DNA from: JAAYDI01 sp052034005
Lineage (GTDB): Bacteria; Planctomycetota; Planctomycetia; Pirellulales; Pirellulaceae
Length of the DNA: 64,000 nucleotides
Assembly: GCA_052034005.1 (NCBI GenBank)
Contig: JBPOJB010000045.1
Location: 3,462 to 67,461 of the forward strand
Direction: 5' to 3'
This document shows, piece by piece, positions 26,330-35,546 of this stretch; positions within the stretch are counted from its first letter, which is position 1, and every line of letters starts with the position of its first letter. A program made the position numbers and the translations under genes. The notes under the pieces were generated by a model. That model worked only from the letters and a program-made list of their open reading frames with translations. It had not been told where the DNA came from and searched no databases.

Positions 26330-29300
26330 CTACCGGCCGGTGTGCGCCGGTTGTTCCTCCAGCACGGCCTGGGCATGCCGGGCGAGGTGCCCGCGCAGGT
26401 CGCGCGCGTAGTTCTCCAGGATGCGCCGCCCGACACCGTCGTGATCGCCGCAGCGGTAGAGCGCCCGCGCCAGCAGCAGTTCACGGAGCGACTCGCGGCG
26501 CGTGGTCTCGGCGTTCGTGCCGCCCGGCACTTCGCGCTGGATCGCCGTGGCGATGTCGTGCTGGTGATGGCCGCTGATGCCGGGCTGGGCCAGCAATGCG
26601 GCCAGCGGCCGGGCGGCCGCGGGGTCGCCAATCAGCTCCAGCGCGCGGCCGACGGCCCGGTGATGCGAGAAGGCGTCGGCGGCTGAGAGCAGCGCGACTT
26701 TCTCGAGGATCGCCGGCACGGCCGCATGGCTGCGCGTGGCGCCGATACAGACGAGCAGCTCGTCGAGCTTGCTGTAGGCGACGCCGAACTGGCCCATAGC
26801 GCGGTAGTTCCAGCCTTCGTCCCACGCGGGCGTCGCGCGGAGCCGGGCGAGCATCGTGTCGAGCCCCGTGGAATCGCCCAGGACGGCCAGGAGCCGGGCG
26901 TAGACGAGCTTCGCATCGCCCTCGGCCCCGGCGAACGCGTCCTGCACGAGCGGCAAGGCCTGTGCAGGATGCGCGAGAACCACTGCGGCGCCGCGCCCTT
27001 GGGGGATCGATCGGACGGCCTCGGCAATCGCCGCGGATGGCATCGGGTAGGAGTCGCGGTGTGCGAGCACTTCGGGCGGCAGGTTGCCGACCTCCACCAG
27101 GTGTTCTTTGAGCGCCTGCAGGTCGATCCGGCGCAAGGATGTCCGGCCCTGCGAGGCCATCGCGGCTGCCACGCCGGCGGCGTATCCGCCGTTCTGGATG
27201 TCGGGCTGCATCCGGATCAGCGGGACCGCGTCGCGATGCGCGCTGATGCCCAGACCGATGACCAGGATGCCGTCCAGCCCCCGGGGCAACAGCGCGCGGT
27301 ACGGGATGTCGGCGTAGAAGCCCCGCTGCTCCGGGTGCTCGATGAACGTGTAGGGATCGATCGTGTAGCCGTGCGTGTCGAAGTTGCTCCAGGCGCGGCA
27401 GATCGTATCCGGGTAGGTCCGCTGGTTCATCTGGTCGACCAGCGTGATGATCGCGTCGCCGACGATCCGGCGGCGCTCGCGCGTGTCGATCATGCGGCTC
27501 TGGTCGAATGCGTCCGCGTATTTGCCTTTCGCATAGACGAACGTCTGCCAGACGTCGACCATGTCGGTCTCGTCGACGATGGCGAAATCCGTGTTGTTGT
27601 AGCTTCCACCCAATTGGCGGCCGGGCAACCCGGTCCCCTGCATGCCGAACTCCGACGCGTCGGTGTACATCGTCTCGGCGCCGGCCGCCGCGGCGATGTC
27701 GCAATTGCCCGTGCCGTCGATCACGACGTCGGCCAGCAGGACACCGCGCCCGAAGGGCGTGGCGACGACGGCGCCGCAGACGCGTTGTTCATCCACCAGC
27801 GCGCCGCAGCCGATCGTGGCGAACCAGAGTTCTCCGCCGGCGTCGAGCAGTGCGCGGCGCCACCATTCCTTCTTCGGCTCGATGGGCCAGGAGGTGGCTC
27901 CGTCGAGCACCGTGGCGGTGAATCCGACACGATGCCCCCAGTAGTAGCTGGAGATCGCGCCCTCCGTGCCCGCGCCGCCCAAGCCGCAAAGAGACTCGAC
28001 CACCAGCACTCTCGCGCCTCGGCGCGCGGCGGCGATACCGGCCGACGCGCCGGCCGGCCCGCCGCCGATCACCAGGATGTCATAGCGGCCCAGCACGGGT
28101 ACCGCCCGGGCGTCCTGCGGCACCGTCGCCGCCGTGCCGATCGGGCGGATGCCGCTGAGCGACTCACGCACGTCGCCGGCCGCGGCGGGGTGATCGGTGG
28201 TCGTGCCCGGCAGCCGCACGCCGGCCAGCTTATCCGTCGACAGCGCCTCCCGCGCGGCGGCGGCGCCCAGGCGGGTGCCCAGGTCCATCAGCGCCAGCGG
28301 ACGCAGTAACCGCGCGGCGTGCTCGCGCGGCAGGTCGGCATATCCGCCCAGCACGTAGACGCGCGGCACGTTGGCCGGCTGAAACGCGCCGAGCGGCAAC
28401 GGATCGACGCCCGCCCACGCGCCGGACGCGGCCGCCCGGCCGCGCACCGCCTCGGGCGGGATCTGGAACAGAGAGTCCGAACTGTACTGCTGATCGGGAT
28501 CGTAAGTCAGCGTGCGGCATTGCTGGTCGAGCTTCATCCAAGCCGCGTAGCCCGGCTCGACGATCGGCAGGTCGAGCGTGTACTCGATGACTGGGTACGC
28601 CGTGCCGGAATCCGCCGGCGGCTGGCCCACAAACGGCGGCTCAATCACCCGCGCGCTCAACCCGGGGCCGGTCCGCACGGTTCCGCCGATGACGGTCCGC
28701 TGGAACTGTTGCGTTTCCCCGGCCGGGCAACCGACGAACTCGGCGCCCGCCAGCCGGGCGACCTGCGCGCGGTCGGTGGCGTCGATAATCGCTTTGGCCA
28801 CCACCGCTTGGCGCCCCGCACGGTTGGCCATCACAATGCCCGCCGGTTGACCGGCCGCGTCGCGCAGCACGTCGGTCACCAGGCAGCTGTAGAGGTACGG
28901 CACTCCCGCGGCCAGCAGCGCCTCGTCGAGCGTCTTTTTGACATGCATCGGCCGGGGCGGGGGCGGCACGGCCCCGTCCGCCCGCTCGGCGCTCAAGATC
29001 TCGAATTCACCCAGCAGCACCCGCGCGAATCGGTCCGGCTTCTTCACGGCCAGCCGGACGTAGCGTGCCGACGCATCGATATCTGCCGCGAGTACGTAGT
29101 ACTCCTCGCCGGAACTGGCTTGGCCCGGGAGTTCCGCCACGGCGCGCCACGCCTGCCCGTCGTCGCTCACGGAAACGGTCACGCTCTGGACATTGAAACC
29201 GCTGCCGGCCGTGTTCGACGCCTCGCGGCAGTACACCACCACGCGCACTTGTTCCAGCTCCTCGCGCGTGCCCAGGTCCGCGGTGATCACGACGTCGCCA

Positions 29301-29770
29301 TCGTACTGGACGCTCTGTGTGGCGGCGTTGCCCCAGCGGCCGTCGGTCAGCAGCGAAGGCGGGTCGGTGTCAGGATGCAACGCCGCACTGGCGCGATCCG
29401 CCACGTAGGTAAACGCCAGCGCGTTGTGTGTCGGGACGCTCGGAAACGGATCGCCGAGATAGATCTTCCGAGCCAGCGGGTGAACCGGAGCCTCGCCTTC
29501 CGCGAGCCCGAGCCGCAACGTGGCCGTCATGTCGTCGCCGAGATAGGGGTAGGGTGCTGCGAGGAAGACGCGCGCGCCCGATTCGGCAGCCGCCACCGCC
29601 GACGCGACTGCGCCCGTGCCGCCCCCGACGACCACCACGTCGACCTCGCAGGCGATCGGAATCTCGCGCGCCGACTCGTTGACGGCCGGGCCATCGGCTG
29701 CCCAAGCCGCGAGCCGGCATGCGGCCACGGCCAGGCACGTCATCACCACGGTAAATCGAATGGTCTTCAT
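26330..29770 (-). CDS. Secreted double FAD oxidoreductase with discoidin-like and HEAT-like parts
   Basis: A 1146-residue protein. A signal peptide (FTVVMTCLAVAACRLAAWA) is followed by a Rossmann FAD motif, DVVVVGGGTGAVASAVAAAE (about residues 40-65). An F5/8-type discoidin-like sandwich is inserted at about 137-257 (LLTDGRWGN to YVRLAVKK). The rest of the first oxidoreductase follows. A second FAD motif, DILVIGGGPAGASAGIAAAR, begins near residue 562 and heads a second complete FAD-dependent module. The last ~220 residues form helical HEAT-like repeats. ATG 29770 follows GGAGG at seven bases; the longer frame upstream looks non-coding. The FAD modules belong to a group common in planctomycetes and sometimes labelled xanthan lyase-like. 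The substrate is unknown. Confidence 0.82.
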   Translation of the reverse strand: MKTIRFTVVMTCLAVAACRLAAWAADGPAVNESAREIPIACEVDVVVVGGGTGAVASAVAAAESGARVFLAAPYPYLGDDMTATLRLGLAEGEAPVHPLARKIYLGDPFPSVPTHNALAFTYVADRASAALHPDTDPPSLLTDGRWGNAATQSVQYDGDVVITADLGTREELEQVRVVVYCREASNTAGSGFNVQSVTVSVSDDGQAWRAVAELPGQASSGEEYYVLAADIDASARYVRLAVKKPDRFARVLLGEFEILSAERADGAVPPPPRPMHVKKTLDEALLAAGVPYLYSCLVTDVLRDAAGQPAGIVMANRAGRQAVVAKAIIDATDRAQVARLAGAEFVGCPAGETQQFQRTVIGGTVRTGPGLSARVIEPPFVGQPPADSGTAYPVIEYTLDLPIVEPGYAAWMKLDQQCRTLTYDPDQQYSSDSLFQIPPEAVRGRAAASGAWAGVDPLPLGAFQPANVPRVYVLGGYADLPREHAARLLRPLALMDLGTRLGAAAAREALSTDKLAGVRLPGTTTDHPAAAGDVRESLSGIRPIGTAATVPQDARAVPVLGRYDILVIGGGPAGASAGIAAARRGARVLVVESLCGLGGAGTEGAISSYYWGHRVGFTATVLDGATSWPIEPKKEWWRRALLDAGGELWFATIGCGALVDEQRVCGAVVATPFGRGVLLADVVIDGTGNCDIAAAAGAETMYTDASEFGMQGTGLPGRQLGGSYNNTDFAIVDETDMVDVWQTFVYAKGKYADAFDQSRMIDTRERRRIVGDAIITLVDQMNQRTYPDTICRAWSNFDTHGYTIDPYTFIEHPEQRGFYADIPYRALLPRGLDGILVIGLGISAHRDAVPLIRMQPDIQNGGYAAGVAAAMASQGRTSLRRIDLQALKEHLVEVGNLPPEVLAHRDSYPMPSAAIAEAVRSIPQGRGAAVVLAHPAQALPLVQDAFAGAEGDAKLVYARLLAVLGDSTGLDTMLARLRATPAWDEGWNYRAMGQFGVAYSKLDELLVCIGATRSHAAVPAILEKVALLSAADAFSHHRAVGRALELIGDPAAARPLAALLAQPGISGHHQHDIATAIQREVPGGTNAETTRRESLRELLLARALYRCGDHDGVGRRILENYARDLRGHLARHAQAVLEEQPAHTGR

Positions 29771-30199
29771 GCTTCGTCCTCCGCAACGCGTGAAGGGCTC
29801 GGCCGGTCCACGCGCACCGAGCATCAGCTCCCAACCATGTGCGCGCATTGGCCGGCGGACTGCACGATCGGCGTCGTCGCCGCCCGGCCCCATTCTAGAT
29901 GGCCGCCCGCACGTCGGCCATCAGAGACTCCCATGGCAGAAGGGCAACGCCGCAACCGGGTACGGTCAATTGGCTTCCATCGCTGACGTTGGTTCCCGTG
30001 GGACGTGACTCCAGGGGCCGCCGAGCGGATGTTGTCCCGGCCGCACCGCGAATATAATGGTCAGTGCCGCACGCGGCCGCCACCGGGCGACTCCAACCAT
30101 CTGCAACGCGGGCGTTGACCGCGCGGCGGGGCGGCGGTTCGAGTTGCGGGTGCCGCGTCGCCGGCAACGGGTCTTCCAACAGCGGAGGGAGGTGTCGTC
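29771..30199. other. Divergent intergenic region with a predicted promoter
   Basis: This 429-bp gap lies between the FAD oxidoreductase and the carbohydrate-binding protein. It contains an exact TATAAT (30053-30058) on the plus strand, with a TTGTCC 15 bases upstream (30032-30037). That spacing is short, so the -35 assignment is weak. A long leader of about 135 bases would precede the next ATG. No reading frame in the gap has a ribosome-binding site. Confidence 0.4.
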
Positions 30200-30943
30200 A
30201 TGACGGGTTGGGTCCGCATCGGGTGCGCAGCGCTGTGTGTGGTGTCGGTCGGTCTGATCGGCTTTGCGGCGGAGAGCAAGGAGGAGATCGTCCGGCGTCT
30301 CTGGCCCCGGGCGCGCATCGAGGCGGCGTTGCAGACGTTGGACCAGCAGCAGGCGGCCGGACTGATCTCGCCCGCACTGTACCAACGCAAGAAGGAAATG
30401 CTGCAGGCGCGGTTGGCGGGCACGTTCCAAGGCACCCTGCTCTCGACAACCAATCCGCCGCTGAACTTCATCCAGAATGGCGGCTTCGAGGAATTCAATC
30501 CGAACAGCCGGCGGAACATGTCGCGCTGGGCCTGGTGGAGCGGCTGGGCGTGGCCCGAGAACGCCGAGTATGTCAACGACAAAGAGGAGCGTCCCGAGTT
30601 CGTGCATTCGGGAAAGCTGTCGGCGCGGTTCAAGTGCGTGGGCCAGCCCGCGCGCACGGGGATCTGCACGCCGGCGATCCCGATCGTCCCGGGCGCCACG
30701 GGGTATGAGCTGACGTTCTGGGCCAAGGGTGAAGGCGAGAATATGCTCCATGTCGCGTACGAGTCCGGGGCGACCGGCCAGTTCATGGAGAAGATCGGGC
30801 CGGACTGGCGGGAGATCACGGTGATCGGGCAGGCGGAGGAGAACGCCCGGGACTTCGTGATCTGGATCTACGTGCGGGGCGGTGGCACTATCTGGATCGA
30901 TGATGCGCGGCTCGTGCCGCTGGGCGTGCAACTGGAAGACTGA
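30200..30943 (+). CDS. Secreted protein with CBM4/9-like carbohydrate-binding domain
   Basis: A 247-residue exported protein. The signal peptide (IGCAALCVVSVGLIGFAA) is followed by a helical, charged segment (about residues 25-80) that may be a coiled coil. A jelly-roll domain follows (about 95-240). It starts with the NGGFEEFN pattern and contains FVHSGKLSARF, YELTFWAKGEGEN and a final IWIDDARLVPL strand, all usual for CBM4/9-like domains. It probably binds a glycan at the cell surface. A strong GGAGGGAGG precedes ATG 30200. The GH123-like gene follows after 18 bp, so the two are likely cotranscribed. Confidence 0.75.
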   Translation: MTGWVRIGCAALCVVSVGLIGFAAESKEEIVRRLWPRARIEAALQTLDQQQAAGLISPALYQRKKEMLQARLAGTFQGTLLSTTNPPLNFIQNGGFEEFNPNSRRNMSRWAWWSGWAWPENAEYVNDKEERPEFVHSGKLSARFKCVGQPARTGICTPAIPIVPGATGYELTFWAKGEGENMLHVAYESGATGQFMEKIGPDWREITVIGQAEENARDFVIWIYVRGGGTIWIDDARLVPLGVQLED

Positions 30944-30961
30944 CGTCGGGAGAAGATGGCG

Positions 30962-32560
30962 ATGAGACACCTGCTGACTGCCGCACTGGCCGTCGTGGCA
31001 CTGACCGCCGCCGCAGCGGCTCAGGAGATCGATCTGTTCGTGACGGATTACATGGGCAAACAGGAAATCGGTGAAGAGAGCGCGTTGGGCGCGCAGAAGA
31101 CGGACACGGCCACGCTCTTCGCCTCGCCGGGCGAGTACGAGCCGTTCAGCTTCGCGCTCCAGCCGCGCGACCGGCTGGAGAGCGTGATGGTTCGGGGCGG
31201 CGCGCTGGTGGGCCCGGCCGGTGATATCCCCGCGGCGAACGTCCGAGTGGATTCCGTTGAGAGCTACCACGGGCAGCGCTGCCTGCTGATGGGGCTCGGG
31301 CAAGCCTGGGACATGCCGGCCTGGAGTAAGGAGCTCTTCTGGGTGACGGTGAAGGTCCCCGATGCGGCAGCGCCCGGGACCTACCGCGGCGAGATCACGA
31401 TAACCAGCCAGGACAAGCCGGTCGCTGCGCTCCAAGTGAATCTGGAAGTCCTCCCGATCCACCTCCTGGATCCGCCGCTGGCCGTCGGCTGGCATTATTC
31501 CTGGCCGGGCAGTGTGGAGGCGCTGCGCGCACAGCTCCAGGACATGCGCGAGCACGGAATGACCAATGTCGGACCGCTCTACAACTGGCACCTCCCGGTC
31601 TACGATGACGACACGAGCCAGCTCGGGTTGTTCATCCGCGAGTACCGGGCGGCCGGCTACCGCGAACCCATCATGTTCGCGGCGCCCATGAACTTGACCA
31701 TCGGCGGGCTCAGCGGGTACGGCCCGCTCGACAGCAAGCGTTTCCAGCAGAAGTACATCGAAGTGATGCGTAGACTGTGGGCTGAAGTGGTCAGGCACGG
31801 GCACCCCGTCATCTTCAGCATTGGCGACGAGTTCACGAACAAGGGGCTGGCGGGCGTTGAATATGCCCGGACACTCGCTCGGCTGGCCTACGAGGAGCTG
31901 CCCGAGATCCCCATCACCAGCGACATGAACGGATATGCCGAGGTCATGGCGATGGCGCCGTACCTCCATTTCGCGACATTCAATAACGGATGGGACGGCG
32001 CCGACCGCCACAACCGAGGCCGCCGGCTCCTGAACGAGAAATTCATCGCCGAGCTGAAACGAGAGACCGGCGCGATCCCGTATTTCGTCAACGCCGGCAA
32101 AGGGCGGTTCCCGTTCGGGTTCTTCCTGTGGAAGATGAGCAAGTGCGGCGTCCGCGGGAAGGTGGAGTGGTACTATTGTCTGGGCGACAACCAGAGCGGC
32201 TCCGTGGTCCGCACCCGCGGCACGGAGATCCAGCCGACGATCGATTACGAGCGATCGCGCGAGGGCCTGGACGACCTGCGGTACGTCACGACGCTCGAGC
32301 AACTGATTGCCGACGCCGCGAAGTCGGGCAAGGCACGGGCTGAGGCATCGGCGGCCGAGTCGTATCTCCAGCAGATCGAGGCCTCCATCATCTCGGATTG
32401 GACGGCCTACAGTGACGGAGGGATGCGCTGGCCGGTGGACGGCCAGGCGGAGGTCGACCCGGCGAAGGCCGCAGCCCTCGGATCACTCAACAGCCTGCGC
32501 CGCGGGGTGGCCGACCATATCCTGGCCATCCAGGCCGCGCTGGACCGGAGCGCGCCGTGA
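30962..32560 (+). CDS. Secreted GH123/DUF4091-like glycoside hydrolase
   Basis: About 532 residues. A signal peptide (LLTAALAVVALTAAAAAQE) leads an N-terminal beta-sandwich with the family pattern PGEYEPFSFALQP (about residues 58-70). A TIM-barrel core follows, with IFSIGDEFTNKG (about 282-293) supplying an adjacent Asp-Glu pair as in GH123 enzymes. The end has SREGLDDLRYVTTLEQL, typical of the DUF4091 tail. GH123 proteins remove terminal N-acetylgalactosamine by substrate-assisted catalysis; a related glycosidase role is likely but not certain. ATG 30962 is preferred over ATG 30956 because GGGAG lies about nine bases upstream of it. Confidence 0.75.
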   Translation: MRHLLTAALAVVALTAAAAAQEIDLFVTDYMGKQEIGEESALGAQKTDTATLFASPGEYEPFSFALQPRDRLESVMVRGGALVGPAGDIPAANVRVDSVESYHGQRCLLMGLGQAWDMPAWSKELFWVTVKVPDAAAPGTYRGEITITSQDKPVAALQVNLEVLPIHLLDPPLAVGWHYSWPGSVEALRAQLQDMREHGMTNVGPLYNWHLPVYDDDTSQLGLFIREYRAAGYREPIMFAAPMNLTIGGLSGYGPLDSKRFQQKYIEVMRRLWAEVVRHGHPVIFSIGDEFTNKGLAGVEYARTLARLAYEELPEIPITSDMNGYAEVMAMAPYLHFATFNNGWDGADRHNRGRRLLNEKFIAELKRETGAIPYFVNAGKGRFPFGFFLWKMSKCGVRGKVEWYYCLGDNQSGSVVRTRGTEIQPTIDYERSREGLDDLRYVTTLEQLIADAAKSGKARAEASAAESYLQQIEASIISDWTAYSDGGMRWPVDGQAEVDPAKAAALGSLNSLRRGVADHILAIQAALDRSAP

Positions 32561-32575
32561 TGGCGCGCCGCGGCG

Positions 32576-32593
32576 GCCGCGCTTCGGAGCGGC
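32576..32593. terminator. Hairpin between convergent glycosidase genes
   Basis: GCCGC and GCGGC enclose an eight-base loop in the 42-bp gap between two convergent genes. It could act on both strands. There is no clear T-run, so support is weak. Confidence 0.25.
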
Positions 32594-32602
32594 AGCCGTG
32601 CG

Positions 32603-35458
32603 CTATGGCGACTTGAACGAGATCAGGTAGTAGCACGTCTGGTCGCGCGCCCCGTCGATTTCAAATCGTCCATTGCGGACTGGCAGCGTGCGGGTCGTCT
32701 TGTGGCCGCTGTGGTCCAGCAGGTATACGGTGGGCGACCCCGCGCGCCGGACCGTGATCTCCGCCCGCACCGGCTCCAACAGAACCGGCTCGGTGCCGCG
32801 GTCCAGGATCCGGTTGTCGTCCAGCACGCGCATGCCCGTGTTGCGCGCTCGTGCGATGGCCACGACCAGCAGGTTGTCGGCCTGCGCGATATCCTGATCC
32901 CGGCCTTGCGCCGTGACATACAGGGCCAGGAACCGGCACTTCGGCGTCAACGTCACTTCATTCAGTCGGCAGGTTTTCCCGTCGGCGAACCCGACCACGG
33001 CCTTGGTACCGGGCGTGTCCATGGTGAAGTAGCCGTCCAGCCTGCTCGCGCCAGGTTGCCAGCGCAACTGCTTCGTGCAGGCGAGGTAGGCGCCGTCGGC
33101 CTCGCGATAACGTGCCACGTCAAACGGCGGCGTGTCGCGATCCGCGTCGACAAACGCCACGGAGCAGCGGGCGAGTGCCAGCGCGGCGGCCGGCACCTTG
33201 TCCGTGCCGAACGCCTTCACGTCGTATTGCTGGGTCACCTGGTCGTCGAAGCCGATCTTGCCGGCCAGCAGCGACGGTACGTGCACGTAGCAGGCGGCGT
33301 TCTCGTCGGCCTGCCGCACGTCGCCCCGCAGGACCTGCCGCGCCACGGCCGGAAAGACGCCAAGCACCTGGGGCGCGGTCACTTCCCAGCGGTCCCGACC
33401 GACGACCGCGCGGAAGCCGCCGTCGTCCTCGTTCTGGAACAGGAACGACGCGTCCCAACCCTGCAGGCCCATGCCGTACGCGCCGATGATCGCCGGCCCC
33501 TCCACGCCCCATTCGTTGGGCGTCACGTGGATCCATTCGGACAGCATGAACGGGCGGTCGTACACCTGCTGGACGCCCGCGCTGAGGATCCCCGAGCCGG
33601 GCACGGCGAGCATGGTGGCGTTGTCGATGCGGATCCCCTCGCCGCCCCCGAAATAGTTGTGGCGGTCGACGGTGCCCACTTGCGCGTCGGAATGGAGGTT
33701 GAGCAGGTGGCTGAAGGTGCGCCCGGCTTGCCAGTTAGACGACACGATCTCGCCCTCGTAGCCGATCGCCCGGACGGCTTGCACGTACCTGGCATAAAAT
33801 TCGTTCTGCAGTTCGTACAGAAACGCGAGCGAGTCCAGCAGGCGCGCTTTGCGGAAGGCCTGCGATCCGGCGAGTTGATCCGGGTCCCAGTACCAGGGGT
33901 TGCCCAGCGGCAGGATGTTGTCCCGCTCCAGGTGCTCGCCCACCGCTGGAAACCCGTCCCCGGTGAACGAATCGAGCGCCTCGGGCCCGCCCCAGGCCGC
34001 GAGCAGGCGTGCCTGGCTGCCGTACTTCGCGCGCAACCACTGAGTGAATTGCCGGGCCACCTGCGCGCGCAGCGTGGGGCTGGCCTTGAGCGGCTCCATG
34101 GAGCTATAGAACAGGATGCTCTGCTCGTTGATGATCTCGACAAACGCGACGGCCGGGTCGTCGGCATAACGCAGACCGGTGTAGGGGTTCCGGTGCCGCA
34201 GCACGGCACCGATCTGGCGGATCTGCACCTCCTGCAGCTCGGGCGCGTAATGCACGGCGCTGTGGGGAGTGGTGACGCGGCGGTCGTCGCCCGACAAGGG
34301 ACCGAACTCTTCCAGGTAGGGGACGATCTGCCGTTCGGCCGGACCGAGCTTCAACGCGCCGAAGTGCGCGGAGAGTTTCACGTAGATGCCCTGCCGCTTG
34401 AGCTGGGCCACGAAGTAGTCCATGCGATCCAGCGCGGCGGGGTCCATTTCGATGCAGCTGTCGGCCGACTGGATGCCGGCCCACCCCGGGCCGTCCGCGA
34501 ACTTGTGCAACCGCACGGCGTTGATGCCGTACTTGGCATAGCATGCCGCGCGCCGCTCGGCCAGCTCCTTGTCTGGCGCACAGGCGCCGTAACACAGGTT
34601 CACGCCCCACAGCTTGATCGGCCGGCCGTTGTACTGCAGCGTGTCCGCCTGCCGCGTGATGCGCCCGTGCCGGCCGGCCGGCTTGTCGAGCCAATCCTGC
34701 AGTCCGATCTCGGATGGCGCGGCGTGTTCCCGGTCCGGCTGAAACAGGTACCAGCCTTCTGTCCCGCTCGCGCCCGGCACGCGGCCGACGCTGGTGTAGA
34801 AGTCGGCCTCGGCGGGCAGGTCCAGCGTGATGTCCTGCTGTACCGGGCCGTCCGCGCGCAACAGGTCGGCGGCCAGCACCACGCGCAAGGGCCCGTCCGA
34901 GGCGACCGAGCAGGCCGGTTCCAGCGTGACGCGCGTGGCCCGGCCCTCGCCGTCGGTGACCGAGAAGTGCGCGACACCCGCGCCCAGGCCGCGCCTGCCC
35001 AGCGGCCACTGGTGATCCTCCTGAGTCCCGTCGGCTCGCACGGCGCGCACCGACCCTTGCGCGAACGGGCGTTCGGCGGGCGCCAGCGCCGCGACGATGC
35101 AGGTCAGCGGCGTGTCGCGCGTGGTGCGCAGGTCGATCCGCAGGCGTATCCGGCGCGGGCCTGTCTGACGCACTGTTGTCACCAATGAGACCTCGGCGCC
35201 GGTCGCCGACACGCTCGCGTGGTTCATCAGGCGTGCCGACTGGCCATCCTCTTCCAGGCGCCCCTCCCAGCCCATCCAGGACCACTCCGGTCCCCAGCCC
35301 ACGAACTCAACATCCAGATAGGACTCTCCCGCGTAGGAGATCGACACGCGCGTCGGGCTCTCGGGCAATGCCAGGAACCGGCCCTCCGAAGCGGACGCCG
35401 ACGGCACCGCCAGCCACGCCAAACCCACCGCCACCACAAGACGCCGCAGTCCGCACAT
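32603..35458 (-). CDS. Secreted clan GH-A-like glycosidase
   Basis: A 951-residue exported protein. The signal peptide (RRLVVAVGLAWLAVPSASA) is followed by a beta-sandwich N-terminal region (about residues 25-260). A TIM barrel begins at IKLWGVNLCYGACAPDKE (about 280-298), with YGINAVRLHKF close behind. The putative acid/base lies in VEIINEQS (about 440) and the putative nucleophile in MLSEWIHVTPN (about 640), both at the positions expected for clan GH-A retaining enzymes such as GH5. A C-terminal beta-sandwich follows, after about residue 740. Substrate preference cannot be read. It has its own GGGAG before ATG 35458. The MFS transporter lies upstream on the same strand, 88 bp away. Confidence 0.78.
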   Translation of the reverse strand: MCGLRRLVVAVGLAWLAVPSASASEGRFLALPESPTRVSISYAGESYLDVEFVGWGPEWSWMGWEGRLEEDGQSARLMNHASVSATGAEVSLVTTVRQTGPRRIRLRIDLRTTRDTPLTCIVAALAPAERPFAQGSVRAVRADGTQEDHQWPLGRRGLGAGVAHFSVTDGEGRATRVTLEPACSVASDGPLRVVLAADLLRADGPVQQDITLDLPAEADFYTSVGRVPGASGTEGWYLFQPDREHAAPSEIGLQDWLDKPAGRHGRITRQADTLQYNGRPIKLWGVNLCYGACAPDKELAERRAACYAKYGINAVRLHKFADGPGWAGIQSADSCIEMDPAALDRMDYFVAQLKRQGIYVKLSAHFGALKLGPAERQIVPYLEEFGPLSGDDRRVTTPHSAVHYAPELQEVQIRQIGAVLRHRNPYTGLRYADDPAVAFVEIINEQSILFYSSMEPLKASPTLRAQVARQFTQWLRAKYGSQARLLAAWGGPEALDSFTGDGFPAVGEHLERDNILPLGNPWYWDPDQLAGSQAFRKARLLDSLAFLYELQNEFYARYVQAVRAIGYEGEIVSSNWQAGRTFSHLLNLHSDAQVGTVDRHNYFGGGEGIRIDNATMLAVPGSGILSAGVQQVYDRPFMLSEWIHVTPNEWGVEGPAIIGAYGMGLQGWDASFLFQNEDDGGFRAVVGRDRWEVTAPQVLGVFPAVARQVLRGDVRQADENAACYVHVPSLLAGKIGFDDQVTQQYDVKAFGTDKVPAAALALARCSVAFVDADRDTPPFDVARYREADGAYLACTKQLRWQPGASRLDGYFTMDTPGTKAVVGFADGKTCRLNEVTLTPKCRFLALYVTAQGRDQDIAQADNLLVVAIARARNTGMRVLDDNRILDRGTEPVLLEPVRAEITVRRAGSPTVYLLDHSGHKTTRTLPVRNGRFEIDGARDQTCYYLISFKSP

Positions 35459-35546
35459 GGCTTGCGCTCCCGGTTGAGTGAATCATCTGTTTAGTAAAAC
35501 ATGCGAAGGATGGGAAATTGGAATCCGTCTGGTCAGCGCCGTGGAG

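Noticed and set aside
26330..29893. A longer start for the FAD oxidoreductase at 29893.
   Set aside because: The extra 41 codons precede a clean signal peptide with its own GGAGG and look non-coding.
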